DNA of 64,000 nt from Streptomyces violaceoruber (GTDB taxonomy: Bacteria > Actinomycetota > Actinomycetes > Streptomycetales > Streptomycetaceae): the NCBI GenBank assembly GCA_000720805.1, contig JODI01000079.1, forward strand, positions 1 through 64,000, given 5' to 3'. The notes beneath the pieces were generated by a model, which worked only from the letters and a program-made list of their open reading frames with translations, ran no database searches and had not been told where the DNA came from. Of the stretch, positions 1 through 7,674 are shown piece by piece. Both the position numbers and the translations under genes were made by a program. The first letter of the stretch is position 1, and each line of letters opens with the position of its first letter.

Positions 1-217
1 CCCCGGCCCGTACCCGGGTTCGCATATCAGTGCTCACTTCAATGAGCTGTCCGGCACCACGCACCGACTTCCCGTGACCTGCATCACACTCGATCTCGAC
101 GCGCCGCCGCAGAAGCGCTTCCTGTGTCCGCACAGCCACCGCCATGAACCGCGCAGGCAACATTTCCCACGCGCGCGACACCGGACCCGCATCGACCGTA
201 CTTCCGGGTGCCCGGCC

Positions 218-289
218 GAGTGCCGTTCCGCGTGCCGGAGCGAGTGCCGTTCCGCGTGCCAGACCGCGTGCCGTTCCGCGTGCCGGACC
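218..289. repeat. Three-copy 24-bp tandem repeat
   Basis: Three near-identical 24-base units begin at 218, 242 and 266, each built around the core GTGCCGTTCCGCGTGCC. The second and third copies differ from the first at two or three bases. No function is evident; it is non-coding as far as I can tell. Confidence 0.75.
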
Positions 290-382
290 GAGCGCCGCCG
301 GCCGGCCGGGCACCGCCGTGCCCGTAAGCGCCAAGGCGCCACCAACGCCACTGGCCGTACGGGCGGTTCACTTTTGCGTCAG

Positions 383-398
383 TCTGGTACAGACCATT
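383..398. promoter_or_regulatory. Possible DasR-type operator (dre-like)
   Basis: The 16 bases TCTGGTACAGACCATT match the known dre consensus (ACTGGTCTAGACCAGT) at 12 of 16 positions by my count, with both TGGT and ACCA half-sites intact. It lies about 130 bases before the alpha-galactosidase start. DasR is the GlcNAc-responsive GntR regulator of Streptomyces; control of this gene by it is inference. Confidence 0.35.
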
Positions 399-526
399 GA
401 CGATCGAGGTCGACCAGTGGGACCTTCCCGATGCTCACGAACCCCTCGGCGCCACACCGGCTGCGCGACGACGCCGCAGGGCGCGTGAGTTCGTACGCCC
501 CCCACGGCGAAGCAGGAGACAACGAC

Positions 527-2155
527 ATGATCGTCCCGTCATCCGTCATCCCGTCCCCCTTCAAGAAACGCCTGAGCGCCGCCCTCACGCTGGTGCTGCT
601 GCTGGTCCTCGCCCCGGCCCTGCTGGTGCTGCGCGCCGCGCCACCCGCGCAGGCACTCGACAACGGTCTGGCCAAAACGCCCCCGATGGGCTGGAACGAC
701 TGGAACGCCTTCGGCTGCAACGTCACGGAGCAACTGGTCGAGCAGACCGCCGACTACCTCGTCTCCTCCGGTCTGAAGGACGCCGGATACCAGTACGTCA
801 ACATCGACGACTGCTGGATGAGTTCGGCCCGCAACTCGGCGGGCCAACTGGTGCCGGATCCGGCCAAGTTCCCCGACGGCATCAGCGGCACCGCCGCCTA
901 TGTCCACGGCAAGGGGCTCAAGCTCGGCATCTACGAGAGCGCGGGCACCGCCACCTGCCAGGGCTACCCCGGCAGCCTCGGCCACGAGCAGACGGACGCC
1001 GACAGCTTCGCCGCCTGGGGCGTGGACTACCTCAAGTACGACAACTGCAACCACCAGAACGTGCCCGACCAGCAGCGCTACACCGCGATGCGGGACGCCC
1101 TGGCGAACACCGGCCGCCCGATCGTCTACAGCCTGTGCAACTGGGGCCTGGCCGACGTGTGGACCTGGGGTGCGGGGGTCGGCAACAGCTGGCGCACCAC
1201 CGACGACATCAACGTCAACTTCTCCACCGTGGTGTCGATCTACAAGGCCAACGTCAAACTCGCCCCGTACGCCAAGCCCGGCGCGTGGAACGACCCCGAC
1301 ATGCTCGAAGTCGGCAACGGCATGTCGTTCACCGAGGACCGCTCGCACTTCAGCCTCTGGTCGGAGATGGCCGCGCCGCTCATCGCCGGAACCGACCTGC
1401 GCAAGGCCTCCGCCGCCACGCTCTCCCTCTACGGCAACAAGGACGTCATCGCCGTGGACCAGGACTCCCTGGGCAGGCAGGGCACCGAGGTGTCCTCCTC
1501 CGGCGGCCTCCACGTCCTGGCCAAACCGCTGGCGAACGGCGACGTGTCGGTGGTGCTCTTCAACGAGAACTCCTCCGCCGCCACCATCACCACCTCCGCC
1601 ACCGCGGTCGGCCTCCCCTCGACGTCCTCGTACCGGCTGAACAACCTCTGGTCGCACGTGGTCAGCAGCACCACCGGAAGCATCTCGGCCCGCGTTCCCG
1701 GCCACGGCTCGGTGATGTACCGGGTCTCCACGGGCAGCGGCACCAGCGTCGGCAGCACCCACCGGCTGATCGGCGCCTCCTCCAACCGCTGCCTGGACGC
1801 CTACGACAACCAGACCACCCCCGGCACCAAGACCGAGATCTGGGACTGCGGCTCAGGCGCCAACCAGGCCGTGACCATCACCGCCGCCGGTGAACTCCGC
1901 CTCTACGGCGGCACCCAGTGCCTGGACGCCTACGACAACGGCACCACCTCCGGCACCAAGGTGCAGCTCTACACCTGCAACGGCGGCGCCAACCAGAAGT
2001 GGAGCCTCAACCCCGACGGCACCGTCACCGGCACCCAGTCGGGCCTCTGCCTCGATGTCACCGGCGGCGACCAGGCCTCCGGCAACGTCAACGGCACCGC
2101 GCTCGAACTGTGGACCTGCAACGGCGGCGCCAACCAGCAGTGGCGCCTGGGCTGA
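527..2155 (+). CDS. Secreted GH27 alpha-galactosidase with C-terminal ricin-type (CBM13) domain
   Basis: A 542-residue secreted glycosidase, expected to release terminal alpha-galactosyl (or alpha-GalNAc) residues outside the cell. A signal peptide occupies about residues 1-43 (PFKKRLSAALTL, a hydrophobic stretch, then AQA). The GH27 domain starts with NGLAKTPPMGWNDWNAF, carries the nucleophile motif YLKYDNC and the acid/base region SWRTTDDI. An Ig-like C-terminal catalytic subdomain follows, and after a GSGTSVGS linker a ricin B trefoil with three QxW-like repeats (ANQAV, ANQKW, ANQQW) for sugar binding. ATG 527 is chosen because GCAGGAGAC lies 7 bases upstream and the signal peptide follows; an upstream frame extension to 431 has no such features. 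Confidence 0.93.
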   Translation: MIVPSSVIPSPFKKRLSAALTLVLLLVLAPALLVLRAAPPAQALDNGLAKTPPMGWNDWNAFGCNVTEQLVEQTADYLVSSGLKDAGYQYVNIDDCWMSSARNSAGQLVPDPAKFPDGISGTAAYVHGKGLKLGIYESAGTATCQGYPGSLGHEQTDADSFAAWGVDYLKYDNCNHQNVPDQQRYTAMRDALANTGRPIVYSLCNWGLADVWTWGAGVGNSWRTTDDINVNFSTVVSIYKANVKLAPYAKPGAWNDPDMLEVGNGMSFTEDRSHFSLWSEMAAPLIAGTDLRKASAATLSLYGNKDVIAVDQDSLGRQGTEVSSSGGLHVLAKPLANGDVSVVLFNENSSAATITTSATAVGLPSTSSYRLNNLWSHVVSSTTGSISARVPGHGSVMYRVSTGSGTSVGSTHRLIGASSNRCLDAYDNQTTPGTKTEIWDCGSGANQAVTITAAGELRLYGGTQCLDAYDNGTTSGTKVQLYTCNGGANQKWSLNPDGTVTGTQSGLCLDVTGGDQASGNVNGTALELWTCNGGANQQWRLG

Positions 2156-2401
2156 CAGGCCCTGAACGCGCCGACCGCCCGTCGCGTACGCGGCCCGCCG
2201 CAGGTGGGGGTCCGTCCGGAAGATCGCGGCCCTTCACCCAGCTTTACGCCCGGGTGCCGACGGACGAGGTCCGCACCCGCAGCCGGCGGGTTCAGGCCGG
2301 GAGGAGCCGCCGGACGACCCCTGCCTCCTCCGCGAGGCGCTCTCGCCAGAGATCACTTCCAGGGTCCGCCAAACATGGCCTCTGACCTGAGGAAATACGA
2401 A

Positions 2402-2829
2402 GCGGCAGACGAGTCGGGCTGTACGCCGGGTTCTGTTCCCCGGTCCCTCGCGGGAGCCGGGGCGACGGCCATCCATCTAGGACCGGCGTTGCCGCCGGCC
2501 TCGTGCGGTCTACCCGCGGACTCGGGCGGGCAGCCCTCGATCGTCCGCGCAGAGTCGCACTTCTTTCGAAGCGGCGGCTCCTTTTGACCTTGCTCCGGGT
2601 GGGGTTTACCTAGCTGCCCAGGTCACCCTGGGCACTGGTGGTCTCTTACACCACCGTTTCACCCTTACCGAGGACCGAGGTCCCCGGCGGTTTGTTTTCT
2701 GTGGCACTGTCCCGCGGGTCACCCCGGGTGGCCGTTAGCCACCACCCTGCCCTGTGGAGCCCGGACGTTCCTCGGGAAGCCCCCGGTCAAGGAGACTCCA
2801 CGCGGCCGTCCGCCCGGCTCGTCTGCCGT
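2402..2829 (-). ncRNA. rnpB: RNase P RNA (bacterial type A)
   Basis: The catalytic RNA of RNase P, which matures tRNA 5' ends. On the minus strand the 5' part carries GAGGAACGTCCGGGCTCCA, matching the universal GAGGAAAGTCCGGGCTCC block (P4/CR-I). The 3' part has the conserved ACAGAACCCGGCGTACAGC segment. The terminal helix P1 is formed by GGCAGACGAG (2828-2819) with CTCGTCTGCC (2412-2403), which sets the ends to within a few bases. Its 5' end overlaps the last 43 bases of the same-strand transporter gene upstream. Confidence 0.95.
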
Positions 2830-3731
2830 GTGGACCATGGTACCGGGCGTGCCGGGCGGCGAGGTCCCGCGGCCGCCGTCGCCAGGACCGAGCCCGCCAG
2901 GATCAAGGTGAAGGCCATCACCACGGTCGCCGTCAGTTGCTCGTCCAGGAAGATCGCCCCCGCCGCCACCGCTACCGCCGGGTTGACGTACGTGAAGACC
3001 GTCGCTCGGGTCGGGCCCACCTCCCTGATCAGCTCCAGGAAGGCTACGAAGGCGAGGGCCGTGCACACCGCGCCCAGGACAGCCAGCGCGGCCAGGACTT
3101 CGGTGGACGGGAGGGTGGAGGGGCGGGTCATCGTTGCCGCGGGGGCGTAGACCAGCGCCGCCAGGGCCAGGCAGGTCGTGGTGAGGTGCAGGGACGGGAC
3201 TTCCCCCAGGTACCGCGTCGCGATCAAGGGGGCGGTGGCGTAACCCAGCACCGTTGCCAGTACTTCCGCCAGGGAGCGGGCGTCGCCGCCGGTCAGGTGG
3301 GGGATCGTGAGGACCGCTACGCCGGCCAGGCCCAGCGCCAGGCCCGTCGCGCGCCTCGTCCCCAGTCGCTCCGTGTCTCCGAAGAGACGGGCCAGGAGGA
3401 CGCCGACTATCGGTACGCCCGCGATCAGCAGGCCCGCCGTGGAGCTGGAGAGGTGGCGTTCCGCGTCCGTGAGGGTGAACCAGGGGCCGATGATCTCGAT
3501 GCAGGCGAAGGCCAGCATCGGGCGCCAATGGGACCGTACGGCGGCGGACAGGCCGCCCTGGCGTATCGCGAAGGGCAAGAGCAGCGCGGCGCCCAGCGCG
3601 CAGCGTGTGAACACCACCATGGACGGGGACAGCGGGGCGTCCACCGCCACTTTGATCATGAGGTAGGGGATGCCCCAGACGACTCCCATCAGGGAGAACA
3701 GGAACCAGCCGCGTGCAGTCATGCGGCCCAT
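2787..3731 (-). CDS. EamA/DMT-family drug/metabolite exporter
   Basis: A 314-residue inner-membrane protein with about ten hydrophobic helices arranged as two EamA repeats (for example GWFLFSLMGVVWGIPYLMI near the N-terminus and FLDEQLTATVVMAFTLILAG near residue 265). The family exports small metabolites or drugs; the substrate cannot be told. It follows the AraC-type regulator by 10 bases and is probably co-transcribed with and regulated by it. ATG 3731 is used; ATG 3722 is an alternative. The last 15 codons, Arg/Pro-rich and beyond the last helix, lie inside rnpB, so the stop codon sits in the RNase P RNA gene. Confidence 0.85.
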   Translation of the reverse strand: MGRMTARGWFLFSLMGVVWGIPYLMIKVAVDAPLSPSMVVFTRCALGAALLLPFAIRQGGLSAAVRSHWRPMLAFACIEIIGPWFTLTDAERHLSSSTAGLLIAGVPIVGVLLARLFGDTERLGTRRATGLALGLAGVAVLTIPHLTGGDARSLAEVLATVLGYATAPLIATRYLGEVPSLHLTTTCLALAALVYAPAATMTRPSTLPSTEVLAALAVLGAVCTALAFVAFLELIREVGPTRATVFTYVNPAVAVAAGAIFLDEQLTATVVMAFTLILAGSVLATAAAGPRRPARPVPWSTRQTSRADGRVESP

Positions 3732-3741
3732 GCTCGCTACG

Positions 3742-4572
3742 TCAGCGGCGCCCGTCTTGAACGCTGTTGCGGTACGCCGCCGGCGTCACCCCCAGTACGC
3801 GGCGGAACCAGCGGGTCAGGTGGGCCTGGTCGGCGAAGCCCACCAGGGCGGCGACCTCGGCCGGTTTCAGGCCCGACTCCAGGAGGCCGCGGGCCCGGTT
3901 CACCCGGTGCTGGGCCAGCCAGGCGTACGGGGGTATTCCCATCGTCGTACGGAAGGCGCGCAGGAGTTGGTAGCGGGACAGGCCCAGGTCGGTGGCGAGG
4001 TCGGCGAGGGACGGGGGTGCCAGGAGGTCATCGGCGAGGCGGTCGCGTACGGCGTGGGCGATGTGGGCGGTGCCCGGCACGGTGTCATTCGCCGCGCGGG
4101 ACGTGGAGTGGCGGCGGGCCAGGGCCGTGAGCAGCCAGGGGAGGCGGGACTCCGCCTCCAAGGGGTCCGGGCACGCGCTGAGTTCGGCGTGGGCGCGGCT
4201 GAGGGCCGTGGCCAGTTCCGGGTCGTCGACGAGGGGTTCGCGGAAGTGCGGGATGTCGCCGCCGAGGGTGCCGTCCGCGAGGAGGGAGGGGGCGGGGTAC
4301 AGAGCTCGGTAGGCGTAGCCGTCGGACGCGGCGGGGCCGCCGGTGTGCATCTCGCCGGGGTCGAGTACGACGATGGAGCCGGGGCTGGGTCGGAGGTGGC
4401 CGCCCCGGTAGGCGATGACCTCGGAGCCGTCGACGCACACGCCGATGCTGAACTCCTCGTGCGCGTGGGAGGCGTAGACGTGCCGGTCGAAGCGGGCGGT
4501 GAGGAGGTCGAGGGGCGGTCCGCGGTGGCCGAGGCGGGCCCTGGTCCATCGGGCCTGTTCTTGTGTGGTCAC
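3742..4572 (-). CDS. AraC-family transcriptional regulator
   Basis: A 276-residue regulator: N-terminal cupin-like ligand-sensing domain (HVYASHAHEEFSIGVC, then DPGEMHTG) and a C-terminal double helix-turn-helix (about residues 170-270, LADLATDLGLSRYQLLRAF and PAEVAALVGFADQAHLTRWF). This layout is typical of AraC regulators of exporters of the LysE/EamA kind. GTG 4572 is chosen because the frame upstream of it is low-complexity Arg-rich sequence without domain similarity. It reads into the EamA gene after 10 bases, so it likely controls its own exporter. Confidence 0.88.
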   Translation of the reverse strand: MTTQEQARWTRARLGHRGPPLDLLTARFDRHVYASHAHEEFSIGVCVDGSEVIAYRGGHLRPSPGSIVVLDPGEMHTGGPAASDGYAYRALYPAPSLLADGTLGGDIPHFREPLVDDPELATALSRAHAELSACPDPLEAESRLPWLLTALARRHSTSRAANDTVPGTAHIAHAVRDRLADDLLAPPSLADLATDLGLSRYQLLRAFRTTMGIPPYAWLAQHRVNRARGLLESGLKPAEVAALVGFADQAHLTRWFRRVLGVTPAAYRNSVQDGRR

Positions 4573-4610
4573 TGCCCCGTATCCCCCTTGCCGCGCCCCC
4601 GCCCAGGGGA

Positions 4611-5189
4611 TCAGAGGAAGTCCGTCGTGTCCAGGTCGAAGGCGAAAGGCTCGGGGAGAGCGAGCTGCTTGCCGAAGGGGAAGGTACAGAGCTGACGGAA
4701 GTCGTCGTTCTCCGGGTCGCTGAACAGGGTGGTCGAGGAGGCCTCGCGGTCGACGAGCAGGTAGAGCGGGATGCCGCCGCGGGCGTAGCAGCGGCGTTTG
4801 GCTTCGCGGTCTGCTCTGGGCCTGGTGGACGTCACTTCGACGACCATGGCAACGCCGTCGCAGGGCATCCAGGGGTCTGCGCCCCGGTAGAGCCGCAGCT
4901 CCGTAGGGGCGAAGGTACCGTCCGGGATCACATGATCCTTCGGGCAACCGCCTCCGCTCCGCAACTTCAGTCCCTTGTTTCCGGAATAGTCCATGTCGGT
5001 TCGGGAGCGCCTGATCACCTGCTTCACGATCTGGTTGATGTAGTCCTCGTGATCCCCGTCCGGCGGCGGCGTCACAACGATCTCCCCCTCGATCAGCTCC
5101 GCCCGGAATCCCTCCGGGGTGTCCAGGGCGAGGAAGCCCTCCAGCAGGACCTCCGCCTGTGTGAGCGGCTCATGGGCCATGGCAGTCAT
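4611..5189 (-). CDS. Uma2 family (DUF820) PD-(D/E)xK nuclease-like protein
   Basis: A 192-residue cytoplasmic protein of the Uma2/DUF820 family, a large restriction-endonuclease-like fold common in Streptomyces and cyanobacteria. Visible elements are FRAELIEGEIVVTPPP, the IPDGTFAP aspartate motif and VVEVTSTRPRADREAKRRCYARGGIPLYLLVD, the usual EVxS...K core. No biochemical function is settled for the family. ATG 5189 is preceded by an excellent ribosome-binding site, GAAGGAGGGG, 6-7 bases away; an in-frame extension to 5279 lacks one. It is divergent from the MerR gene. Confidence 0.82.
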   Translation of the reverse strand: MTAMAHEPLTQAEVLLEGFLALDTPEGFRAELIEGEIVVTPPPDGDHEDYINQIVKQVIRRSRTDMDYSGNKGLKLRSGGGCPKDHVIPDGTFAPTELRLYRGADPWMPCDGVAMVVEVTSTRPRADREAKRRCYARGGIPLYLLVDREASSTTLFSDPENDDFRQLCTFPFGKQLALPEPFAFDLDTTDFL

Positions 5190-5316
5190 GTCACGCCCCT
5201 CCTTCGGTCGCTCGCCAGACTGGGACATCGGAAGATCACCTGTCCAAGGGATCGGGAACCGTTCCCTCGATCGTGGCACAGCGGGGCAGCCGTCGTCAGG
5301 GAGGCGAGCCGGTCGC

Positions 5317-5347
5317 TTGACCCTGCCGCGACGTCAACCTTTCTACT
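5317..5347 (+). promoter_or_regulatory. Candidate MerR-type promoter of the MerR gene
   Basis: TTGACC (5317-5322) and TCTACT (5342-5347) are separated by 19 bases, the stretched spacing used by MerR-activated promoters. The start codon at 5354 lies only 6 bases past the -10, so the transcript would be leaderless. TGAC/GTCA arms flank the spacer. Inferred from position and spacing only. Confidence 0.4.
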
Positions 5348-5353
5348 GGTCGC

Positions 5354-6151
5354 ATGCGGATCGGAGAACTCGCCGCCACCGTGGGTGTCACCACGCGGAC
5401 CGTGCGGCACTACCACCATCTGGGGCTGCTGCCGGAGCCGGAGCGGCTGGGGAACGGCTATCGGGACTACACGTTGCGGCACGCGGTCGTGCTGGCCCGG
5501 ATTCGGCGGCTGACCGAGCTGGGGCTGGGGCTCGCGGAGGTACGGGACGTGCTCGCCGAGGACGCCGGGAAGGATCTCGTCGAGGTGCTCACCGAGCTGG
5601 ACGAGGATCTCGCCCGGCAGGAGGCGGCGATAAGGGAGCGTCGGGCTCGGCTGCGGTCCCTGTTGGGCGACGAGGGCGGGCTGCCCGACGAGGGGCCCGT
5701 CTCGCCCGAGCTCGCCGCCCTGTTCCGCGCGGTGGGGCCGATGCCCGACTCCCCCATGGCCGCCAAGGACCGCGAGATTCTCGCGCTGATCGACACCGCG
5801 GCGCCTGCGGAGGTGCGGGAGCGGATGATCGGAGCGATGGGCAGCGCCTTCACCGGTCCCGGTGCGGCGGAGCGGGCCCGTGCCGCGTACGCGCTGCTCG
5901 ACGAGCTCGCCGACGCCGACCCGGCCGACCCGCGTGTGGACGAGGCCGCCCGCGCCCTCGCCGATTGCCTGCCCCGCGAACTCCTCCCCCAGGCCGACAT
6001 CGATCAGAACGACATAGATCAGAACGACATAGATCAGGACGACATCGATCAGGACGACAGCTTCCTGCGCGCCTTCTACGCCGACTTCGCGCCCGCGCAG
6101 GCCGAAGCGATCCGTCGCACGATGCGGATCCTGACCGAGGGGCGCTCGTGA
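5354..6151 (+). CDS. MerR-family regulator with extended effector region
   Basis: A 265-residue regulator. Residues 1-70 form the MerR winged helix-turn-helix (MRIGELAATVGVTTRTVRHYHHLGLL) and a coiled-coil helix (DLARQEAAIRERRARLRSL) follows. The roughly 150-residue C-terminal part, longer than in metal sensors, should bind a small ligand or act as a TipA-like sensor; it has no recognisable metal-binding cysteines. Near the C-terminus is an odd acidic tandem repeat, DIDQN/DIDQD, four times (residues about 215-234). It is translationally coupled (GTGA overlap) to the next gene, a membrane protein. Confidence 0.85.
   Translation: MRIGELAATVGVTTRTVRHYHHLGLLPEPERLGNGYRDYTLRHAVVLARIRRLTELGLGLAEVRDVLAEDAGKDLVEVLTELDEDLARQEAAIRERRARLRSLLGDEGGLPDEGPVSPELAALFRAVGPMPDSPMAAKDREILALIDTAAPAEVRERMIGAMGSAFTGPGAAERARAAYALLDELADADPADPRVDEAARALADCLPRELLPQADIDQNDIDQNDIDQDDIDQDDSFLRAFYADFAPAQAEAIRRTMRILTEGRS
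5996..6055 (+). repeat. Four 15-bp coding tandem repeats (DIDQ[N/D]) in the MerR gene
   Basis: Four perfect-length 15-base units (GACATCGATCAGAAC and variants) start at 5996, 6011, 6026 and 6041. They encode DIDQN or DIDQD. The ATCGATCAG content is AT-richer than the surrounding gene. In-frame unit length means copy number could vary without breaking the protein. Confidence 0.9.
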
Positions 6152-6750
6152 GAACTGTCCGCGCCCTCGTTCGGCACGAGGTGCGGATGCTCGGGAGTCT
6201 CGTGCTGTGGGTGGCGAGGCGCGGCCATGGCACGGGTGGCGGGCGGGCCTTCGGATATGCGCGGGGGCAGGGCGCGATGACGTTCGGCCTGGCGTTCGTG
6301 TGCCTGGTCGAGACGCTGACCATGTCCGTGCTGCTGCGGAACTTCCCGGTCGCTCACGGGATCGTGCTCTTCCTGGACGTGTACACCATGGTCTTCGTCG
6401 TCGCGCTGCACGCGGCGCATGTGGTCCGGCCGCATGTGCTGGAGCCCGGAGCGCTGCGGATCCGCCGTGCCGTCCACGTCGACCTGCGGATACCGCTGGA
6501 GCGGATCGCGTCCGTGCGCCGGGAGTCGAGGACGGTCCACGAGCGGGCGGAGGGCGAACTCGACGTCGCCGTGGGCGCGCAGACCTCCCTGATCCTTGAA
6601 CTCGCCGAGCCCGTCGACCACTTGACCTTCCTCGGTCGGCGACGGGAGGTCCGTCTCGTGCGGTTCCACGCCGACGACGCCGACGCGGTCGTACGCGCGG
6701 TCACGCGGGCGCGGAACGCACGGTCGCCGTTGCCGGGTCAGCCTGCGTGA
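6148..6750 (+). CDS. Hypothetical membrane protein with PH-like C-terminal part
   Basis: A 200-residue protein of unknown function. Two or three hydrophobic segments lie in the first 95 residues (MLGSLVLWVARR, MTFGLAFVCLVETLTMSVLL, IVLFLDVYTMVFVVALHAAHVV). They are followed by a soluble beta-rich region (ALRIRRAVHVDLRIPLERIASVRRE) that looks like the membrane PH-like domains found behind many actinobacterial membrane anchors. The GTG start overlaps the stop of the MerR gene by four bases, so the two are coupled and this is a likely target or partner of that regulator. Confidence 0.72.
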   Translation: MRTVRALVRHEVRMLGSLVLWVARRGHGTGGGRAFGYARGQGAMTFGLAFVCLVETLTMSVLLRNFPVAHGIVLFLDVYTMVFVVALHAAHVVRPHVLEPGALRIRRAVHVDLRIPLERIASVRRESRTVHERAEGELDVAVGAQTSLILELAEPVDHLTFLGRRREVRLVRFHADDADAVVRAVTRARNARSPLPGQPA

Positions 6751-6810
6751 GGCGCAGCCGCAGCCATGGCCATACGCTGTTCCGGAGTTCAACCGAAGGA
6801 GATCGATCCC

Positions 6811-7611
6811 GTGCTTGTCCTGCTGCCGCCCTCCGAAGGCAAGGCCGCCTCCGGCCGCGGCGCCCCGTTGAAGCTGGAGTCGCTGTCGCTGCCGGGGCTG
6901 ACCGAGGCCCGCGCGGCCGTGCTCGACGAGTTGGTCGAGCTGTGCGCCGCCGACGAGGACAAGGCGCGCGAGGTGCTCGGGCTGAGCGAGGGACTGCGGG
7001 GCGAGGTCGCGAAGAACACGGAGTTGCGGACGGCCGGCGCGCGGCCCGCCGGGGAGATCTACACGGGTGTGCTGTACGACGCCCTCGACCTGGCCTCTCT
7101 GGAGACCGCCGCCAAGCGGCGTGCCGCCCGGTCCCTGCTGGTCTTCTCGGGGCTGTGGGGCGCGGTCCGGGTCACGGACCGGATTCCCTCCTACCGCTGC
7201 TCGATGGGCGTGCGGCTGCCCGGGCTCGGCGCGCTGGGCGCGCACTGGCGTACGCCGCTCGCGTCGGCGCTGCCCGAGGCGGCGGGGAGCGGACTGGTGC
7301 TGGACCTGCGGTCCTCGGCGTACGCGGCGGCGTGGAAGCCGAAGGGGGAGATCGCCGGGCGGACGGCGACCGTGCGGGTGCTGCACGCGCCGACCCGGAA
7401 GGTCGTCAGCCACTTCAACAAGGCGACGAAGGGGAGGATCGTCCGCAGTCTGCTGTCCGCCGGGGCCGTTCCGAAGGGGCCGGCGGAGCTGGTGGAGGCG
7501 TTGCGGGATCTCGGGTACGTCGTCGAGGTGGAGCCGCCGGTGAGGGCGGGGGCGGGGGGCGGTGCGGGCACCGCCTGGGCGCTGGACGTTCTGGTGAGTG
7601 AGATCCATTGA
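6811..7611 (+). CDS. yaaA: YaaA-family peroxide-stress protein (DUF328)
   Basis: A 266-residue cytoplasmic protein of the YaaA/UPF0246 family, which in E. coli lowers free iron during hydrogen-peroxide stress. Family hallmarks are the N-terminal LLPPSEGKA, the central LLVFSGLWGAVR plus IPSYRCSMGVRLP, and the C-terminal VSHFNKATKGRIVRSLL. GTG 6811 is preferred because CGAAGGAGATC precedes it by about 10 bases and the family begins with this LVLLPPSEGK segment; an upstream ATG at 6766 adds non-conserved residues. Confidence 0.9.
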   Translation: MLVLLPPSEGKAASGRGAPLKLESLSLPGLTEARAAVLDELVELCAADEDKAREVLGLSEGLRGEVAKNTELRTAGARPAGEIYTGVLYDALDLASLETAAKRRAARSLLVFSGLWGAVRVTDRIPSYRCSMGVRLPGLGALGAHWRTPLASALPEAAGSGLVLDLRSSAYAAAWKPKGEIAGRTATVRVLHAPTRKVVSHFNKATKGRIVRSLLSAGAVPKGPAELVEALRDLGYVVEVEPPVRAGAGGGAGTAWALDVLVSEIH

Positions 7612-7617
7612 GGTCGT

Positions 7618-7634
7618 GTTGCATTATGTGCAAC
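7618..7634. promoter_or_regulatory. Inverted repeat operator in front of the KDPG aldolase gene
   Basis: GTTGCA-TTATG-TGCAAC is a perfect 6+5+6 inverted repeat 40 bases before the aldolase ATG. A TTGCAT inside it could serve as -35. The shape suits a GntR- or IclR-type sugar-acid regulator, but no such gene is nearby, so the protein that binds is unknown. Confidence 0.45.
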
Positions 7635-7674
7635 ACCCTTTGCGCATGCTGTCGCTCCCGGGCACGATGAGGCC

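Larger units (their letters stand above)
1..526. other. Gene-free upstream region of the alpha-galactosidase
   Basis: I see no convincing gene here; open frames on both strands are Arg/Ala-rich shadows of GC-rich DNA. The stretch holds a 24-base tandem repeat (218-289), a palindrome resembling a DasR site (383-398), and the leader of the alpha-galactosidase gene. The long frame entering the gene from position 431 is probably untranslated before the ATG at 527. Confidence 0.6.
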
